Below, piece after piece: positions 1 to 7,946 of a DNA stretch of 64,000 nucleotides. The position numbers were made by a program, and so were the translations under genes. This DNA is from Parapedobacter sp042666505. GTDB lineage: Bacteria; Bacteroidota; Bacteroidia; Sphingobacteriales; Sphingobacteriaceae. The notes below the pieces were generated by a model, which saw only the letters and a list, made by a program, of their open reading frames with translations, ran no database searches and had not been told where the DNA came from. Within the stretch, counting starts at the first letter, position 1; every line of letters starts with the position of its first letter. The stretch spans positions 1 through 64,000 of the forward strand of contig NZ_JBHTDN010000008.1 in assembly GCF_042666505.1 (NCBI RefSeq), written 5' to 3'.

Positions 1-84
1 CTTCCCATCCCGAACAGAGCAGTTAAGCCCGCCAGAGCCGATGGTATTGCCGTAACAGGCGTGAGAGTAGGTCGGTGCCGGATT
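1..84 (+). rRNA. rrf: 5S ribosomal RNA, 3' part
   Basis: The first ~84 bases match the conserved 3' two thirds of bacterial 5S rRNA: the CCGAACAGAGCAGTTAAGCC block, then GCCGATGGTATTGC, then GAGAGTAGGTCGGTGCCGG. The 5' part lies outside the window, so an rRNA operon reading in + presumably ends here. The exact 3' end is estimated. Confidence 0.93.
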
Positions 85-91
85 TTATAAG

Positions 92-126
92 AAGCCCCGT
101 TGCAGAATGCAGCGGGGCTTTCTTTT
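92..126 (+). terminator. Terminator of the rRNA operon
   Basis: An 8-bp GC-rich stem (AAGCCCCG at 92-99 with CGGGGCTT at 113-120) is followed by a T-rich tract (TCTTTTT). It lies just after the 5S gene and fits a Rho-independent terminator. Confidence 0.85.
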
Positions 127-149
127 TGGGGACAAACAAACACCTGAGA

Positions 150-185
150 TTGTCTCGCCTTTTTTAAATACGGAATTTATTTTTG
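150..185 (+). promoter_or_regulatory. Candidate promoter for the FGE-like gene
   Basis: TATTTTTG at 178-185 matches the Bacteroidota -7 consensus TAnnTTTG exactly. A TTG at 150-152 could be the -33 element, although the spacing of about 25 nt is long. A start here would leave an untranslated leader of about 145 nt. Confidence 0.4.
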
Positions 186-339
186 GATTATTAGGGGACA
201 ACGTATGCGCCGCGGTTGTGGCGTAAATGGCGTAGACTTATGCACAAGAGGCTTGGATTATTGGTAATCAAATGATACCTTTAAGGATGGTTTTACCTAG
301 ACGTGTTCGGTCAGGAAATTCGAAGTGACAATAACGAGT

Positions 340-1446
340 ATGAATCATAAAAAATGCCTTTTTTTGTTTGGGACTGCAGGGGTGCTGACGGTTGCCTGTA
401 TGGATGCAGGAAAACAAGAGACTGGGCAGAAGAGTGAAGTTGATAGAGATAGTGCGGTAACCTGCGTGGCACATGGAATTCCTTCGCGTGCTGCGGCTAT
501 AGCGGAATCCAAAATAGCGCATAGCTTTCTAGGGTCGGATGATGCGCCGATGGTTTATATCAAAGGCAGGACTTTTCAAATGGGGACGGATGATTTTGAG
601 GACGCCCGTCCGGTGCATGAGGTAACCGTAGATGGCTTTTGGATGGATGAACATGAGGTAACCAACGCACAGTTCTCTCGTTTCGTGTCGGCTACGGGTT
701 ATCAGACTGTTGCAGAACGGCCCCTGGATCCGAAGGATTTTCCTAATGTACCGTTGGACGCACTTCAACCTGGTTCAGCCGTATTTACACCGCCGAATCA
801 TGCTGTGGGGTTAGGTAACCATCTACAATGGTGGCAATATGTGATTGGGGCCAATTGGCGGCAGCCTGAGGGACCCGGAAGCAGTATCAAAGGGCGCGAG
901 AATGAGCCGGTGGTGCATATTGCATATGAGGATGCGGCTGCTTTTGCTAAATGGGCGGGAAAGCGGCTTCCTACGGAAGCGGAATGGGAGTTGGCCGCAC
1001 GCGGTGGAGCTTCTAACAGCAAGTATTATTGGGGCGATGAGCTGAAGCCCAAGGGCAGGTGGGCGGCAAATGTTTACCAAGGCGATTTTCCGGTCCGGGA
1101 CATTGCCGAAGATGGATATAGCGGTGTAGCTCCGGTTAAATCTTATTCTCCAAACGCCTTTGGCCTATATGACATGGATGGCAATGTATGGGAGTGGTGC
1201 TCGGATTACTACCGACCGGATTATTATAAAGGCAGTCCGAAGAAGAACCCTAAGGGACCAACTGATAGCTACGATCCAATGGAGCCGGGTGCTGTCAAAC
1301 GTGTACAGCGCGGTGGATCGTTTCTTTGCAACGAGCAATATTGCGAGCGGTATGTAGCAGGTAGCAGAGGAAAAGGAGAAATAAGTAGCGGAAGTAACAA
1401 CCTTGGCTTTCGGTGTGTGAGTGATGACCCCCCACCCACAAACTAG
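340..1446 (+). CDS. Formylglycine-generating enzyme (FGE/SUMF1 family) lipoprotein
   Basis: A 368-residue FGE-sulfatase domain protein behind a lipoprotein signal (basic MNHKK start, hydrophobic core, LTVAC lipobox with Cys20). The start is placed at ATG 340; a GTG at 325 is in frame but less natural. Diagnostic motifs in order are GEPVV-like 'NEPVVHIAYEDA', 'RLPTEAEWELAARGG', 'GNVWEW', and 'GGSFLCNEQYCERY' followed by 'NLGFRCV'. Cys330 and Cys335 have the same spacing as the two catalytic cysteines of true aerobic FGEs (human Cys336/Cys341), which most SUMF1-fold relatives such as gliding-motility proteins lack. It is therefore likely to convert the sulfatase-motif cysteine to formylglycine in the cell envelope. 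A CSPSR-type sulfatase at 39382-40878 is a possible client. It is flanked by rRNA and convergent cobA and has no operon partner. Confidence 0.85.
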   Translation: MNHKKCLFLFGTAGVLTVACMDAGKQETGQKSEVDRDSAVTCVAHGIPSRAAAIAESKIAHSFLGSDDAPMVYIKGRTFQMGTDDFEDARPVHEVTVDGFWMDEHEVTNAQFSRFVSATGYQTVAERPLDPKDFPNVPLDALQPGSAVFTPPNHAVGLGNHLQWWQYVIGANWRQPEGPGSSIKGRENEPVVHIAYEDAAAFAKWAGKRLPTEAEWELAARGGASNSKYYWGDELKPKGRWAANVYQGDFPVRDIAEDGYSGVAPVKSYSPNAFGLYDMDGNVWEWCSDYYRPDYYKGSPKKNPKGPTDSYDPMEPGAVKRVQRGGSFLCNEQYCERYVAGSRGKGEISSGSNNLGFRCVSDDPPPTN

Positions 1447-1528
1447 TGGCTATTATCACAAGAAGTAGGAGCACCTGAGGGACAGGCACTCCATACTTAA
1501 CCCGATTGTAAACCTATGAAGAGAAACT

Positions 1529-2317
1529 TTAAAGCGCTGTTTCGAAGAATTGCTTGATCCGTTGAAAATCATGATGTAATTCCAGTACAGAACCAAACAC
1601 GAGCAGTACAGGACCCGTGTTGTCAATTCCTTTTTCGTCGGCTACTTCGACAATGGTGTTAACTAAGCCGATGGCGATCTTCTCATTACCCATTGAGCCG
1701 TTTTGGATAACGGCTGCGGGCAATCCTCCCTTTCCAATTTCCTGATAGATAGCAACAATATCTGGTAATCTGTCAAATCCAAGCAGTACAACGACTGTGG
1801 CTTTGCTGCGAGCGGCGTCGTGCAGTTCAAGCGAGAGATTGCCCTTACTATCGGTGCCGGACAGAATCCATACACTCTCACTTGAGCCTTTATGCGTTAC
1901 GGGAATGCCTTGTAACCCCGGAACGGATATCGCACTCGAGATACCGGGGACGATCGCCGTTTCGATACTGTAGGAAGCAGCATAGTTTAGCTCTTCATAG
2001 CCACGTCCAAAAACGAATAAATCACCTCCTTTGAGCCGGACTACATGACCGAAGTTCAGCGCGTAATCAACCATCAATTGATTGACGACGTCCTGCGAAA
2101 AATTCTCGTCGCCCGAAGGGTTGCCGACGTAGACTTTAATGGATTCTTGTGGCGCGTAATCTAGTAGGCGTTCATCCACCAACGCGTCGTATAAAATGAC
2201 ATTGGCTGTTCTTAGCGCCTTTACACCTTTTACGCTAATTAAGTCCGGATCTCCCGGGCCGGCACCCACTAACGTGATCTTGGGATCGACATATTGCTTT
2301 TCGGTTACTACTGACAT
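1529..2317 (-). CDS. cobA: Uroporphyrinogen-III C-methyltransferase (SUMT)
   Basis: 262 residues, the usual length for a stand-alone SUMT. It begins with the SAM-binding tetrapyrrole-methylase signature 'ITLVGAGPGDPDLISVKG', then 'VILYDALVDERLL', 'VVRLKGGDLFVFGRG' and 'VPGISSAISVPGLQGIPVTHKG', all hallmark CobA/CysG-C blocks. It transfers two methyls from SAM to uroporphyrinogen III to give precorrin-2 for siroheme (sulfite/nitrite reductase) or cobalamin. It stands alone here: no cysG, cysJ or cob genes are adjacent. It is preceded by a ~127-nt structured leader with a 15-codon ORF (2318-2459), so expression may be attenuated in response to sulfur or SAM status (inference). Confidence 0.93.
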   Translation of the reverse strand: MSVVTEKQYVDPKITLVGAGPGDPDLISVKGVKALRTANVILYDALVDERLLDYAPQESIKVYVGNPSGDENFSQDVVNQLMVDYALNFGHVVRLKGGDLFVFGRGYEELNYAASYSIETAIVPGISSAISVPGLQGIPVTHKGSSESVWILSGTDSKGNLSLELHDAARSKATVVVLLGFDRLPDIVAIYQEIGKGGLPAAVIQNGSMGNEKIAIGLVNTIVEVADEKGIDNTGPVLLVFGSVLELHHDFQRIKQFFETAL

Positions 2318-2459
2318 GCGTTTCTTTTTTATGATAAATTAAAGCCGCGGCGATAATCGCATCGACGGGCTTGCCGGCAACCGACTAACCAAGGGAGTTC
2401 AAGGGCGTTGATAAACCCTTGTGTTCCCGCATCGTCGTTGCTTTCACAAAGCAAATATA
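2318..2459 (-). promoter_or_regulatory. cobA promoter and structured 5' leader (possible attenuator)
   Basis: On the minus strand TATATTTG (2452-2459) is a perfect -7 element, so transcription should start near 2445 and leave ~127 nt before the cobA ATG. The leader contains GCTTT-GTG-AAAGC, a CAAGGG...CCCTTG hairpin within a short ORF (2385-2432), a perfect TTGCCGGCAA palindrome, and a GCATCG/CGATGC pair. There is no long T-run before cobA. I could not assign it to a known riboswitch class. Confidence 0.45.
2385..2432 (-). CDS. Possible 15-codon leader peptide upstream of cobA
   Basis: ATG CGG GAA ... GGT TAG encodes MREHKGLSTPLNSLG and starts about a dozen bases after the predicted transcription start of the cobA leader. 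The CAAGGG/CCCTTG hairpin lies inside it, so translation would alter folding. The peptide holds no run of Cys or Met codons. After the TAG the same frame stays open with protein-like sequence (SVAGKPVDAIIAAALIYHKK) up to the cobA start, so it could also be a decayed or read-through small gene. No Shine-Dalgarno is visible. Speculative. Confidence 0.3.
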   Translation of the reverse strand: MREHKGLSTPLNSLG

Positions 2460-2535
2460 TATAAAGTCTATTAATTAAGTAGATTAAATTTTTTTAAATG
2501 ACAGATTTTATTATAAATAATTGATAAATAAGGTA

Positions 2536-3264
2536 TTAAAATCTGGTGTACACTGCCCACTGCCACACATGTGTCACGGCGTGCGGCGTAGAATTCCTCA
2601 AGAGGAATTGGTGCAGATACCCGGTTTCAAAATCATACCTTTCCGAAAATCGAAAGCCGAGGGATGCGTACGCGCGGTTTCGATCGAACCACTTTCCGTT
2701 AGTTGCATTTGCGTTTTGGATGTTAAAAAAGAGTTCGTTTTGGAGCGACACAAAGAGTCCTCGGCGGAAAGAGGGGGTTGAATGGGAGCTGAGCGGAACG
2801 ATGCCCCGAATAAAATACCTTGCCCGTTGAGCGAATGCGGTTTCATCAGGTCGTTCAAGGAAGCGTTGTTCAAGCCGAAATCGGTGTTGGACCGGGACAC
2901 CGAACAACGTTCCTCCAATGATGTATTGCTGCCAAATGCGGTGCTCGGTTAACCTGCGGGCGTTTGTCGCTAATTCGTGGGTTGCCAAAGTGGCGGCGTA
3001 TCCCAAAGCTGCGGTATGGCGTTCCTTAACGTAATAATTGATGCCTGGACGGATAAGAAGCATTGAATAGTTACCCCAGTCAGTGCCTGCTCGAAACTGA
3101 ATATCGTGATTCATGCCCCACTTTTCGCTAAATTTAACGTTATTGAACCATGCAAACCAGCTGTTGAAAGTCTGTTCTTGAGCAATAGCTGGTTGGGTAA
3201 TAAAAGACAATGAAGCAACGGCTAAAACCAATCGGATGAAATGTGCGGAGTGGAAAAAAGGCAT
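2536..3264 (-). CDS. DUF2490 family outer-membrane protein
   Basis: 242 residues with a Sec signal peptide (hydrophobic 'LVLAVASLSFITQPAIA', cleavage before QEQTF). The mature part is rich in alternating aromatic strands ending in Phe/Tyr ('NSWFAWFNNVKFSEKW', 'GINYYVKERHTAALGYA', 'RIWQQYI', 'VQHRFRLEQRF', 'GYLHQFLLR') and a C-terminal aromatic residue (TRF). This fits a small beta-barrel of the DUF2490 family, common in Bacteroidota and without an assigned function. The katG terminator lies upstream, so it is probably transcribed separately from katG; the cobA promoter lies downstream. Confidence 0.75.
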   Translation of the reverse strand: MPFFHSAHFIRLVLAVASLSFITQPAIAQEQTFNSWFAWFNNVKFSEKWGMNHDIQFRAGTDWGNYSMLLIRPGINYYVKERHTAALGYAATLATHELATNARRLTEHRIWQQYIIGGTLFGVPVQHRFRLEQRFLERPDETAFAQRARYFIRGIVPLSSHSTPSFRRGLFVSLQNELFFNIQNANATNGKWFDRNRAYASLGFRFSERYDFETGYLHQFLLRNSTPHAVTHVWQWAVYTRF

Positions 3265-3332
3265 ATTTTTGACGTGTATTATTTAGTACGGCGCTAAAAT
3301 AATGTAAAAGAGCTAAAAATACAGAGGAATTG

Positions 3333-3369
3333 AAAAAAGGACCTTTCCACCGATAACGGAAAGGTCCTT
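3333..3369 (-). terminator. Terminator downstream of katG
   Basis: A perfect 12-bp inverted repeat (3337-3348 with 3358-3369, AAGGACCTTTCC/GGAAAGGTCCTT, 9-nt loop) is followed on the minus strand by a run of T. It is a strong Rho-independent terminator 35 bp after the katG stop. Confidence 0.9.
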
Positions 3370-3403
3370 CTTAGACGGCTATCCAGAGCTTGCGAAACGG
3401 TAA

Positions 3404-5698
3404 CTAGTGACTTAGGTCAAAGCGATCTAAGTTCATAACTTTGTTCCATGCTGCAATAAAGTCGTTCACAAATTTTTCTCCCGCATCTGAACTTCCGTAT
3501 ACTTCAGCAATCGCCCTGAGTTCTGAATTTGATCCGAAGACAAGGTCTGCGCGGGTGGCCGTCCATTTCCGTTCACCGGTGGTACGATCCAGACCTTCGA
3601 ATAATTCCCGATATTCATCCATTGCTTTCCAAACGGTACGCATATCAAGTAAGTTTACAAAAAAGTCATTGGTAAGTGTTTCGGGGCGGTGGGTCAATAT
3701 TCCATGCGGGGTATTGTTAAAATTGGTATTCAATACACGCATACCGCCGACAAGAACGGTTAATTCCGGAGCTGTCAACGTTAACAATTGGGCCTTATCA
3801 ATGAGCAATTCTTCGGTAGAGATGCTGTATCGCGTCTTCAGGAAATTGCGGAAGCCATCGGCCACAGGTTCTAAAACTGCAAATGACTCCACATCTGTCT
3901 GCTCTTGGGATGCATCCATACGGCCTGGACTGAAAGGAACCGCTACATGGTGCCCCGCATCTCTTGCCGCCTTTTCGACTCCTGCACATCCCGCTAAGAT
4001 AAGCAGGTCTGCGAGGGAAACACGTTTTCCGCGGGATTGCTTGGCATTAAATTTTTGTTGGATATCTTCGAGTATAGCCAAGACATTGGCCAGTTGCGAC
4101 GGATTGTTTACCTCCCAGTCTTTTTGGGGGGCTAAGCGAATGCGTGCACCGTTTGCGCCGCCTCGTTTATCAGAGCCCCGGAACGTAGATGCCGACGCCC
4201 AAGCGGCGGCAATGAACTGGGATATTGGCAATCCAGAATCCAGTATATCGGCTTTCAACCCGGCGATGTCCCGATCGTCGATTAACGCATGATCTACCAC
4301 GGGAATAGGATCCTGCCAGATCAGTTCTTCTTTGGGTACATCGGGACCGAGGTAGCGTGTTTTGGGCCCCATGTCGCGGTGCGTTAATTTGAACCAGGCG
4401 CGAGCGAAGGCATCTGCGAACTCATCGGGATTTTCGAAGAATCGACGGGATATTTTTTCATAAATCGGATCAAATCGCAAGGCAAGATCGGTCGTAAGCA
4501 TGGTGGGTAAATGCCGTTTAGATGGGTCGTGCGCATCGGGGATGATGGCATTGGCACCTTTGGCGACCCATTGATGTGCGCCAGCCGGGCTTTTCGTCAG
4601 TTCCCATTCATAGCCAAATAGGTTCCAAAAAAAGTTCGTGCTCCACTTTGTGGGGGTAGTCGACCAGGTAACTTCCAAGCCACTGGTAATGGTATCGCCG
4701 CCTTTGCCCGTACCGTAACGGCTTCTCCAGCCCAGTCCCTGCTCTTCAATATCCGCACCTTCTGGCTCGGCACCCACGAGTGATGTATCTCCGGCACCAT
4801 GCGTTTTTCCGAACGTATGGCCACCGGCAATGAGTGCAACGGTTTCTTCATCATTCATTGCCATACGTTTAAAAGTTTCGCGAATGTCTACGGCTGCTGC
4901 CAGGGGGTCCGGATTGCCATCAGGGCCTTCTGGATTGACATAAATGAGCCCCATTTGCACGGCAGCCAGCGGATTCTCCAAATTGCGGCTATGGATATCC
5001 CCATCTGCCGTATCATCGGATACTAACACCGCACCTTCTTTCTTGATACCCTCCGAGCCATGAGCGTACCGCTCATCGCCTCCTAGCCAGGTCTTCTCAG
5101 AGCCCCAATAGATGTCCTCGTCGGGTTCCCAGGTATCCTCGCGCCCGCCGGCGAAACCAAACGTTTTGAACCCCATGGATTCAAGCGCAACATTGCCCGC
5201 TAGGATAAGCAGGTCCGCCCATGAAATCTTCCGCCCGTATTTCTGTTTAACAGGCCATAAGAGTCTGCGTGCTTTGTCAAGACTCACGTTGTCGGGCCAG
5301 CTGTTGAGCGGCGCGAATCGCTGCTGGCCCCGGCCTGCACCGCCCCGACCATCGCCTATCCGGTACGTACCTGCGCTGTGCCAAGCCATTCTTATAAAAA
5401 GCGGTCCATAATGGCCGAAGTCAGCGGGCCACCAATCCTGGGAATCGGTCATCAGCTCGTGAAGATCTTGCTTCACGGCCGCCAAGTCGAGGCTGTTAAA
5501 CTCTTGGGCGTAATTGAAGGATTCGCCCATTGGATTAGCTGTTGGTGAATGCTGCCGCAGCATGTTTATTCTCAAATGATTTGGCCACCAATCACGGTTT
5601 TTTGTTCCCCGGCTTCCAGCTTGAGCCTTAATGGGTTGTTGGGATGTCGATTTACCGGAGAATGGGCATTTACCCAGGTCGTTTGCATTGCTTTCCAT
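3404..5698 (-). CDS. katG: Catalase-peroxidase KatG
   Basis: 764-residue class I haem peroxidase that destroys H2O2. The distal triad Arg103-Trp106-His107 sits in 'RMAWHSAGTYR' and the proximal haem ligand is His294 in 'GGHTFGKTHGAG'. Tyr253 ('LIYVNPEGP') and Met279 ('RMAMND') sit at the spacing needed for the Met-Tyr-Trp adduct that gives catalase activity. The C-terminal repeat domain is present ('ILAGCAGVEKAARDAG', 'LTVLVGGMRVL'). About 24 extra residues lie between the distal and proximal blocks compared with the M. tuberculosis enzyme, in the loop near 'EGIKKEGAVLVSDDT'. No signal peptide: cytoplasmic. It is monocistronic, with its own terminator and a divergent upstream neighbour. Confidence 0.98.
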   Translation of the reverse strand: MESNANDLGKCPFSGKSTSQQPIKAQAGSRGTKNRDWWPNHLRINMLRQHSPTANPMGESFNYAQEFNSLDLAAVKQDLHELMTDSQDWWPADFGHYGPLFIRMAWHSAGTYRIGDGRGGAGRGQQRFAPLNSWPDNVSLDKARRLLWPVKQKYGRKISWADLLILAGNVALESMGFKTFGFAGGREDTWEPDEDIYWGSEKTWLGGDERYAHGSEGIKKEGAVLVSDDTADGDIHSRNLENPLAAVQMGLIYVNPEGPDGNPDPLAAAVDIRETFKRMAMNDEETVALIAGGHTFGKTHGAGDTSLVGAEPEGADIEEQGLGWRSRYGTGKGGDTITSGLEVTWSTTPTKWSTNFFWNLFGYEWELTKSPAGAHQWVAKGANAIIPDAHDPSKRHLPTMLTTDLALRFDPIYEKISRRFFENPDEFADAFARAWFKLTHRDMGPKTRYLGPDVPKEELIWQDPIPVVDHALIDDRDIAGLKADILDSGLPISQFIAAAWASASTFRGSDKRGGANGARIRLAPQKDWEVNNPSQLANVLAILEDIQQKFNAKQSRGKRVSLADLLILAGCAGVEKAARDAGHHVAVPFSPGRMDASQEQTDVESFAVLEPVADGFRNFLKTRYSISTEELLIDKAQLLTLTAPELTVLVGGMRVLNTNFNNTPHGILTHRPETLTNDFFVNLLDMRTVWKAMDEYRELFEGLDRTTGERKWTATRADLVFGSNSELRAIAEVYGSSDAGEKFVNDFIAAWNKVMNLDRFDLSH

Positions 5699-5744
5699 GA
5701 CGTACGTTTTTAGGGTTTTAATTCATTGTCTTACTTCGGGTTAT

Positions 5745-5752
5745 CAAATATA
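5745..5752 (-). promoter_or_regulatory. Candidate katG -7 element
   Basis: TATATTTG on the minus strand, 47 bp upstream of the katG ATG, matches TAnnTTTG exactly. No good -33 TTTG is seen. The divergent 245-bp region holds ATAG repeats, but I could not fit a convincing OxyR or PerR operator. Confidence 0.4.
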
Positions 5753-5846
5753 TAAGGATTATCTGGAAGGAATAAATCATTAATACCGATAGACCATAGT
5801 TTGAATCGATAGTTGGTATTGTGAATATAAGTATTTTTTATTTCCA

Positions 5847-5881
5847 TTCGTTCCTTTTAGCCATATACTAAGTTATTTTTG
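5847..5881 (+). promoter_or_regulatory. Candidate promoter for the GH29 gene
   Basis: TATTTTTG (5874-5881) is a perfect -7 element, with TTCG at 5847-5850 as a possible degenerate -33 element at a spacing of 23 nt. The leader would be about 55 nt. Confidence 0.4.
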
Positions 5882-5943
5882 CAAGCGTGGAGCGACTAGC
5901 GGGAAACATCCTATCTTTATTGTCAATTTAGTCCGCTATTCTT

Positions 5944-7905
5944 ATGACATTCGACTATATAACCAGACTGAAATTTTTGAGCGTGCTGGCCGCGATAGGC
6001 TTTATTGCATGCGATTCCATCGATAATTCGAAAGAGGATGGCCCCAGTCCTTACGGACCGATACCTACAGAGGCTCAGTTGAACTGGCATGAGCTGGAAA
6101 TGTACTGTTTGATTCATTTTACACCCACTACCTTTCAGAACAAGGAATGGGGTTTTGGCGATGCCCCGGCTGATTTATTCAATCCGGGACATTTTGACGC
6201 CAATCAGATTGCCGCAGCTGCGAAAGCCGGAGGCTTCAATGGTTTGATATCAGTGGCCAAGCATCACGACGGCTACTGTTTGTGGCCAACGAAAACGACG
6301 GATTACAACATCTCCCAAAGTTCATGGCGTGGTGGAAAGGGCGATATGGTAAGGGAATTTATGGAAGCTGCGCATAGGCAAGGGATGCAGTTCGGTGTAT
6401 ATGTGTCTGCTTGGGATCGAAATTTCCCCAGCTATGGTGCTCCGGAGTATGCAGACGCATATCGGGAGCAGTTGCGCGAATTATACAGCGATTACGGGCC
6501 TCTGTTTGTGAGCTGGCACGACGGAGCGAACGGCGGCGATGGATACTATGGAGGGGCAAATGAAACTCGCCGTATCGATCGGGCTACTTATTATGAATGG
6601 GAGGAAAAAACTTGGCCAATCACGCGGAAAATGCAGCCCACGGCAGTAATTTTCAGCGATGTTGGCCCGGATATACGTTGGGTAGGGAACGAAAAAGGGA
6701 TCGCCGCGGAAACCTCTTGGGCTACATTTACCCCGGTGGCGCCCGACGGTAGTAATCCTGCGCCTGGCCACATCGACGACCGGTTTTTAGGCAGTGGGCA
6801 GCGGGACGGTAAGTATTGGATTCCTGCTGAATGTGACGTACCACAACGTCCGGGATGGTTTTACCATCCAGAGCAGGACAACGAGGTAAAGACACCCGAT
6901 CAGTTGTTCGATCTTTATCTTAAAAGCGTAGGCCGGGGGGCTGCGTTCAACTTAGGATTGGCTCCCAATATGGACGGATTGCTGCATCCAAATGACGTCG
7001 CTTCGCTGAGAGGGTTTGGTGAAAAATTGCGTAAAACGTTTGCTGAAAATTTTGCTTCCGGCGCGTCACTTGACGCCTCCAACATACGCAAAGGCAATCA
7101 GGGGGATTTTGGTCCGGCCAACCTATTGGATGATGACCGTTACAGCTACTGGGCAACTGACGATGACATAACCCAGCCCGAACTGGTGGTGAAATTGAAG
7201 GACGAGGCTACTTTTGATCTTATTCGTCTGCGTGAAAATATCAAATTGGGACAGCGCTTAGACAGCGTCTGGGTGGATGTATGGAAGGACGGGTCCTGGC
7301 AACCCCTAGCCAAGGCGACCAGCATTGGTTCTAGCCGGCTTATTCCGTTAAATGAACCCGTTACTGCGAAGCAACTGCGATTGCGATTGTTTGCTCCGGT
7401 TGCGGTGGCGCTCAGCGACTTTGGCTTGTTTAAGGAAGCAACCGTAGAATTTGCAACGCAGCGCACTGAACGAAGCGCCTTAAATCCATCGGAATGGAAT
7501 ATTGTTGACAATTCATTGAATGGGGGAGACCCGGCTTTGGCGTGGGACGGCGACGCAAAAACCCATTGGGTTACTGACGCAGTGGATTTGCCGAGTCGTT
7601 TCAGCATTGACTTGGGCAACCTGCATTCGCTCACGGGCTTGGGCTATCTGCCACGGCAGGATGGGAAGAAGACGGGTTTGATAAACCGCTATGTTTTTGA
7701 GATAAGCGTAGACGGAAGCCAATGGATAACCGCAGCCAGCGGGGAGTTTGCTAATATCGCAGCCAATCCGATTTTGCAACATGTGGATTTTGGCAAACCT
7801 GTGCAAGCGCGCTATTTTCGGTTCACGGCGGAAGCTGTGGCCAACACACCAAACAATCGATCGGTCGTGTCGATAGCGGAGTTTGAGATATACGGTAGTA
7901 AATAA
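5944..7905 (+). CDS. GH29 alpha-L-fucosidase-like lipoprotein with C-terminal discoidin domains
   Basis: 653 residues with a lipoprotein signal ending near Cys23 ('AAIGFIACDS'). The GH29 (beta/alpha)8 domain occupies about residues 40-350: 'MYCLIHFTPTTF', 'GLISVAKHHDGYCLWPTKTTDYNI', 'GVYVSAWDRN', and 'FVSWHDGANG', where Asp193 is at the nucleophile position. About residues 365-500 and 510-653 look like F5/8 type C (CBM32-like) modules: 'NLLDDDRYSYWATDD' and 'LAWDGDAKTHWVTDA', the second ending 'VVSIAEFEIYGSK'. It is predicted to release terminal L-fucose from host- or plant-type glycans at the cell surface or in the periplasm. It stands alone, not in a PUL. Subfamily and linkage cannot be decided here. 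Confidence 0.88.
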   Translation: MTFDYITRLKFLSVLAAIGFIACDSIDNSKEDGPSPYGPIPTEAQLNWHELEMYCLIHFTPTTFQNKEWGFGDAPADLFNPGHFDANQIAAAAKAGGFNGLISVAKHHDGYCLWPTKTTDYNISQSSWRGGKGDMVREFMEAAHRQGMQFGVYVSAWDRNFPSYGAPEYADAYREQLRELYSDYGPLFVSWHDGANGGDGYYGGANETRRIDRATYYEWEEKTWPITRKMQPTAVIFSDVGPDIRWVGNEKGIAAETSWATFTPVAPDGSNPAPGHIDDRFLGSGQRDGKYWIPAECDVPQRPGWFYHPEQDNEVKTPDQLFDLYLKSVGRGAAFNLGLAPNMDGLLHPNDVASLRGFGEKLRKTFAENFASGASLDASNIRKGNQGDFGPANLLDDDRYSYWATDDDITQPELVVKLKDEATFDLIRLRENIKLGQRLDSVWVDVWKDGSWQPLAKATSIGSSRLIPLNEPVTAKQLRLRLFAPVAVALSDFGLFKEATVEFATQRTERSALNPSEWNIVDNSLNGGDPALAWDGDAKTHWVTDAVDLPSRFSIDLGNLHSLTGLGYLPRQDGKKTGLINRYVFEISVDGSQWITAASGEFANIAANPILQHVDFGKPVQARYFRFTAEAVANTPNNRSVVSIAEFEIYGSK

Positions 7906-7923
7906 GGTGAAAATCTGTTAGAA

Positions 7924-7946
7924 TTGGGCGGCTATAAGCCGCCCAA
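7924..7946. terminator. Palindromic hairpin between the GH29 and glyS genes
   Basis: TTGGGCGGC-TATAA-GCCGCCCAA is a perfect 9-bp stem with a 5-nt loop. It overlaps the glyS stop codon and lies 19 bp after the GH29 stop. The genes converge, so it could end both transcripts. T-runs are weak on both sides. Confidence 0.55.

Noticed and set aside
2341..2445. SAM-I riboswitch on the + strand (GACGGGC...CCGGCAACC resemblance).
   Set aside because: Only a few core bases match, the rest of the fold is missing, and no + strand gene follows. The predicted promoter puts the transcript on the minus strand.
3441..4292. 283-residue open frame antisense to katG.
   Set aside because: A shadow of the GC-rich katG coding strand; composition is low-grade, with no family motif and no promoter.
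5753..5840. OxyR or PerR operator upstream of katG.
   Set aside because: ATAG repeats occur, but the four-element OxyR spacing and the PerR palindrome cannot be fitted without several mismatches.
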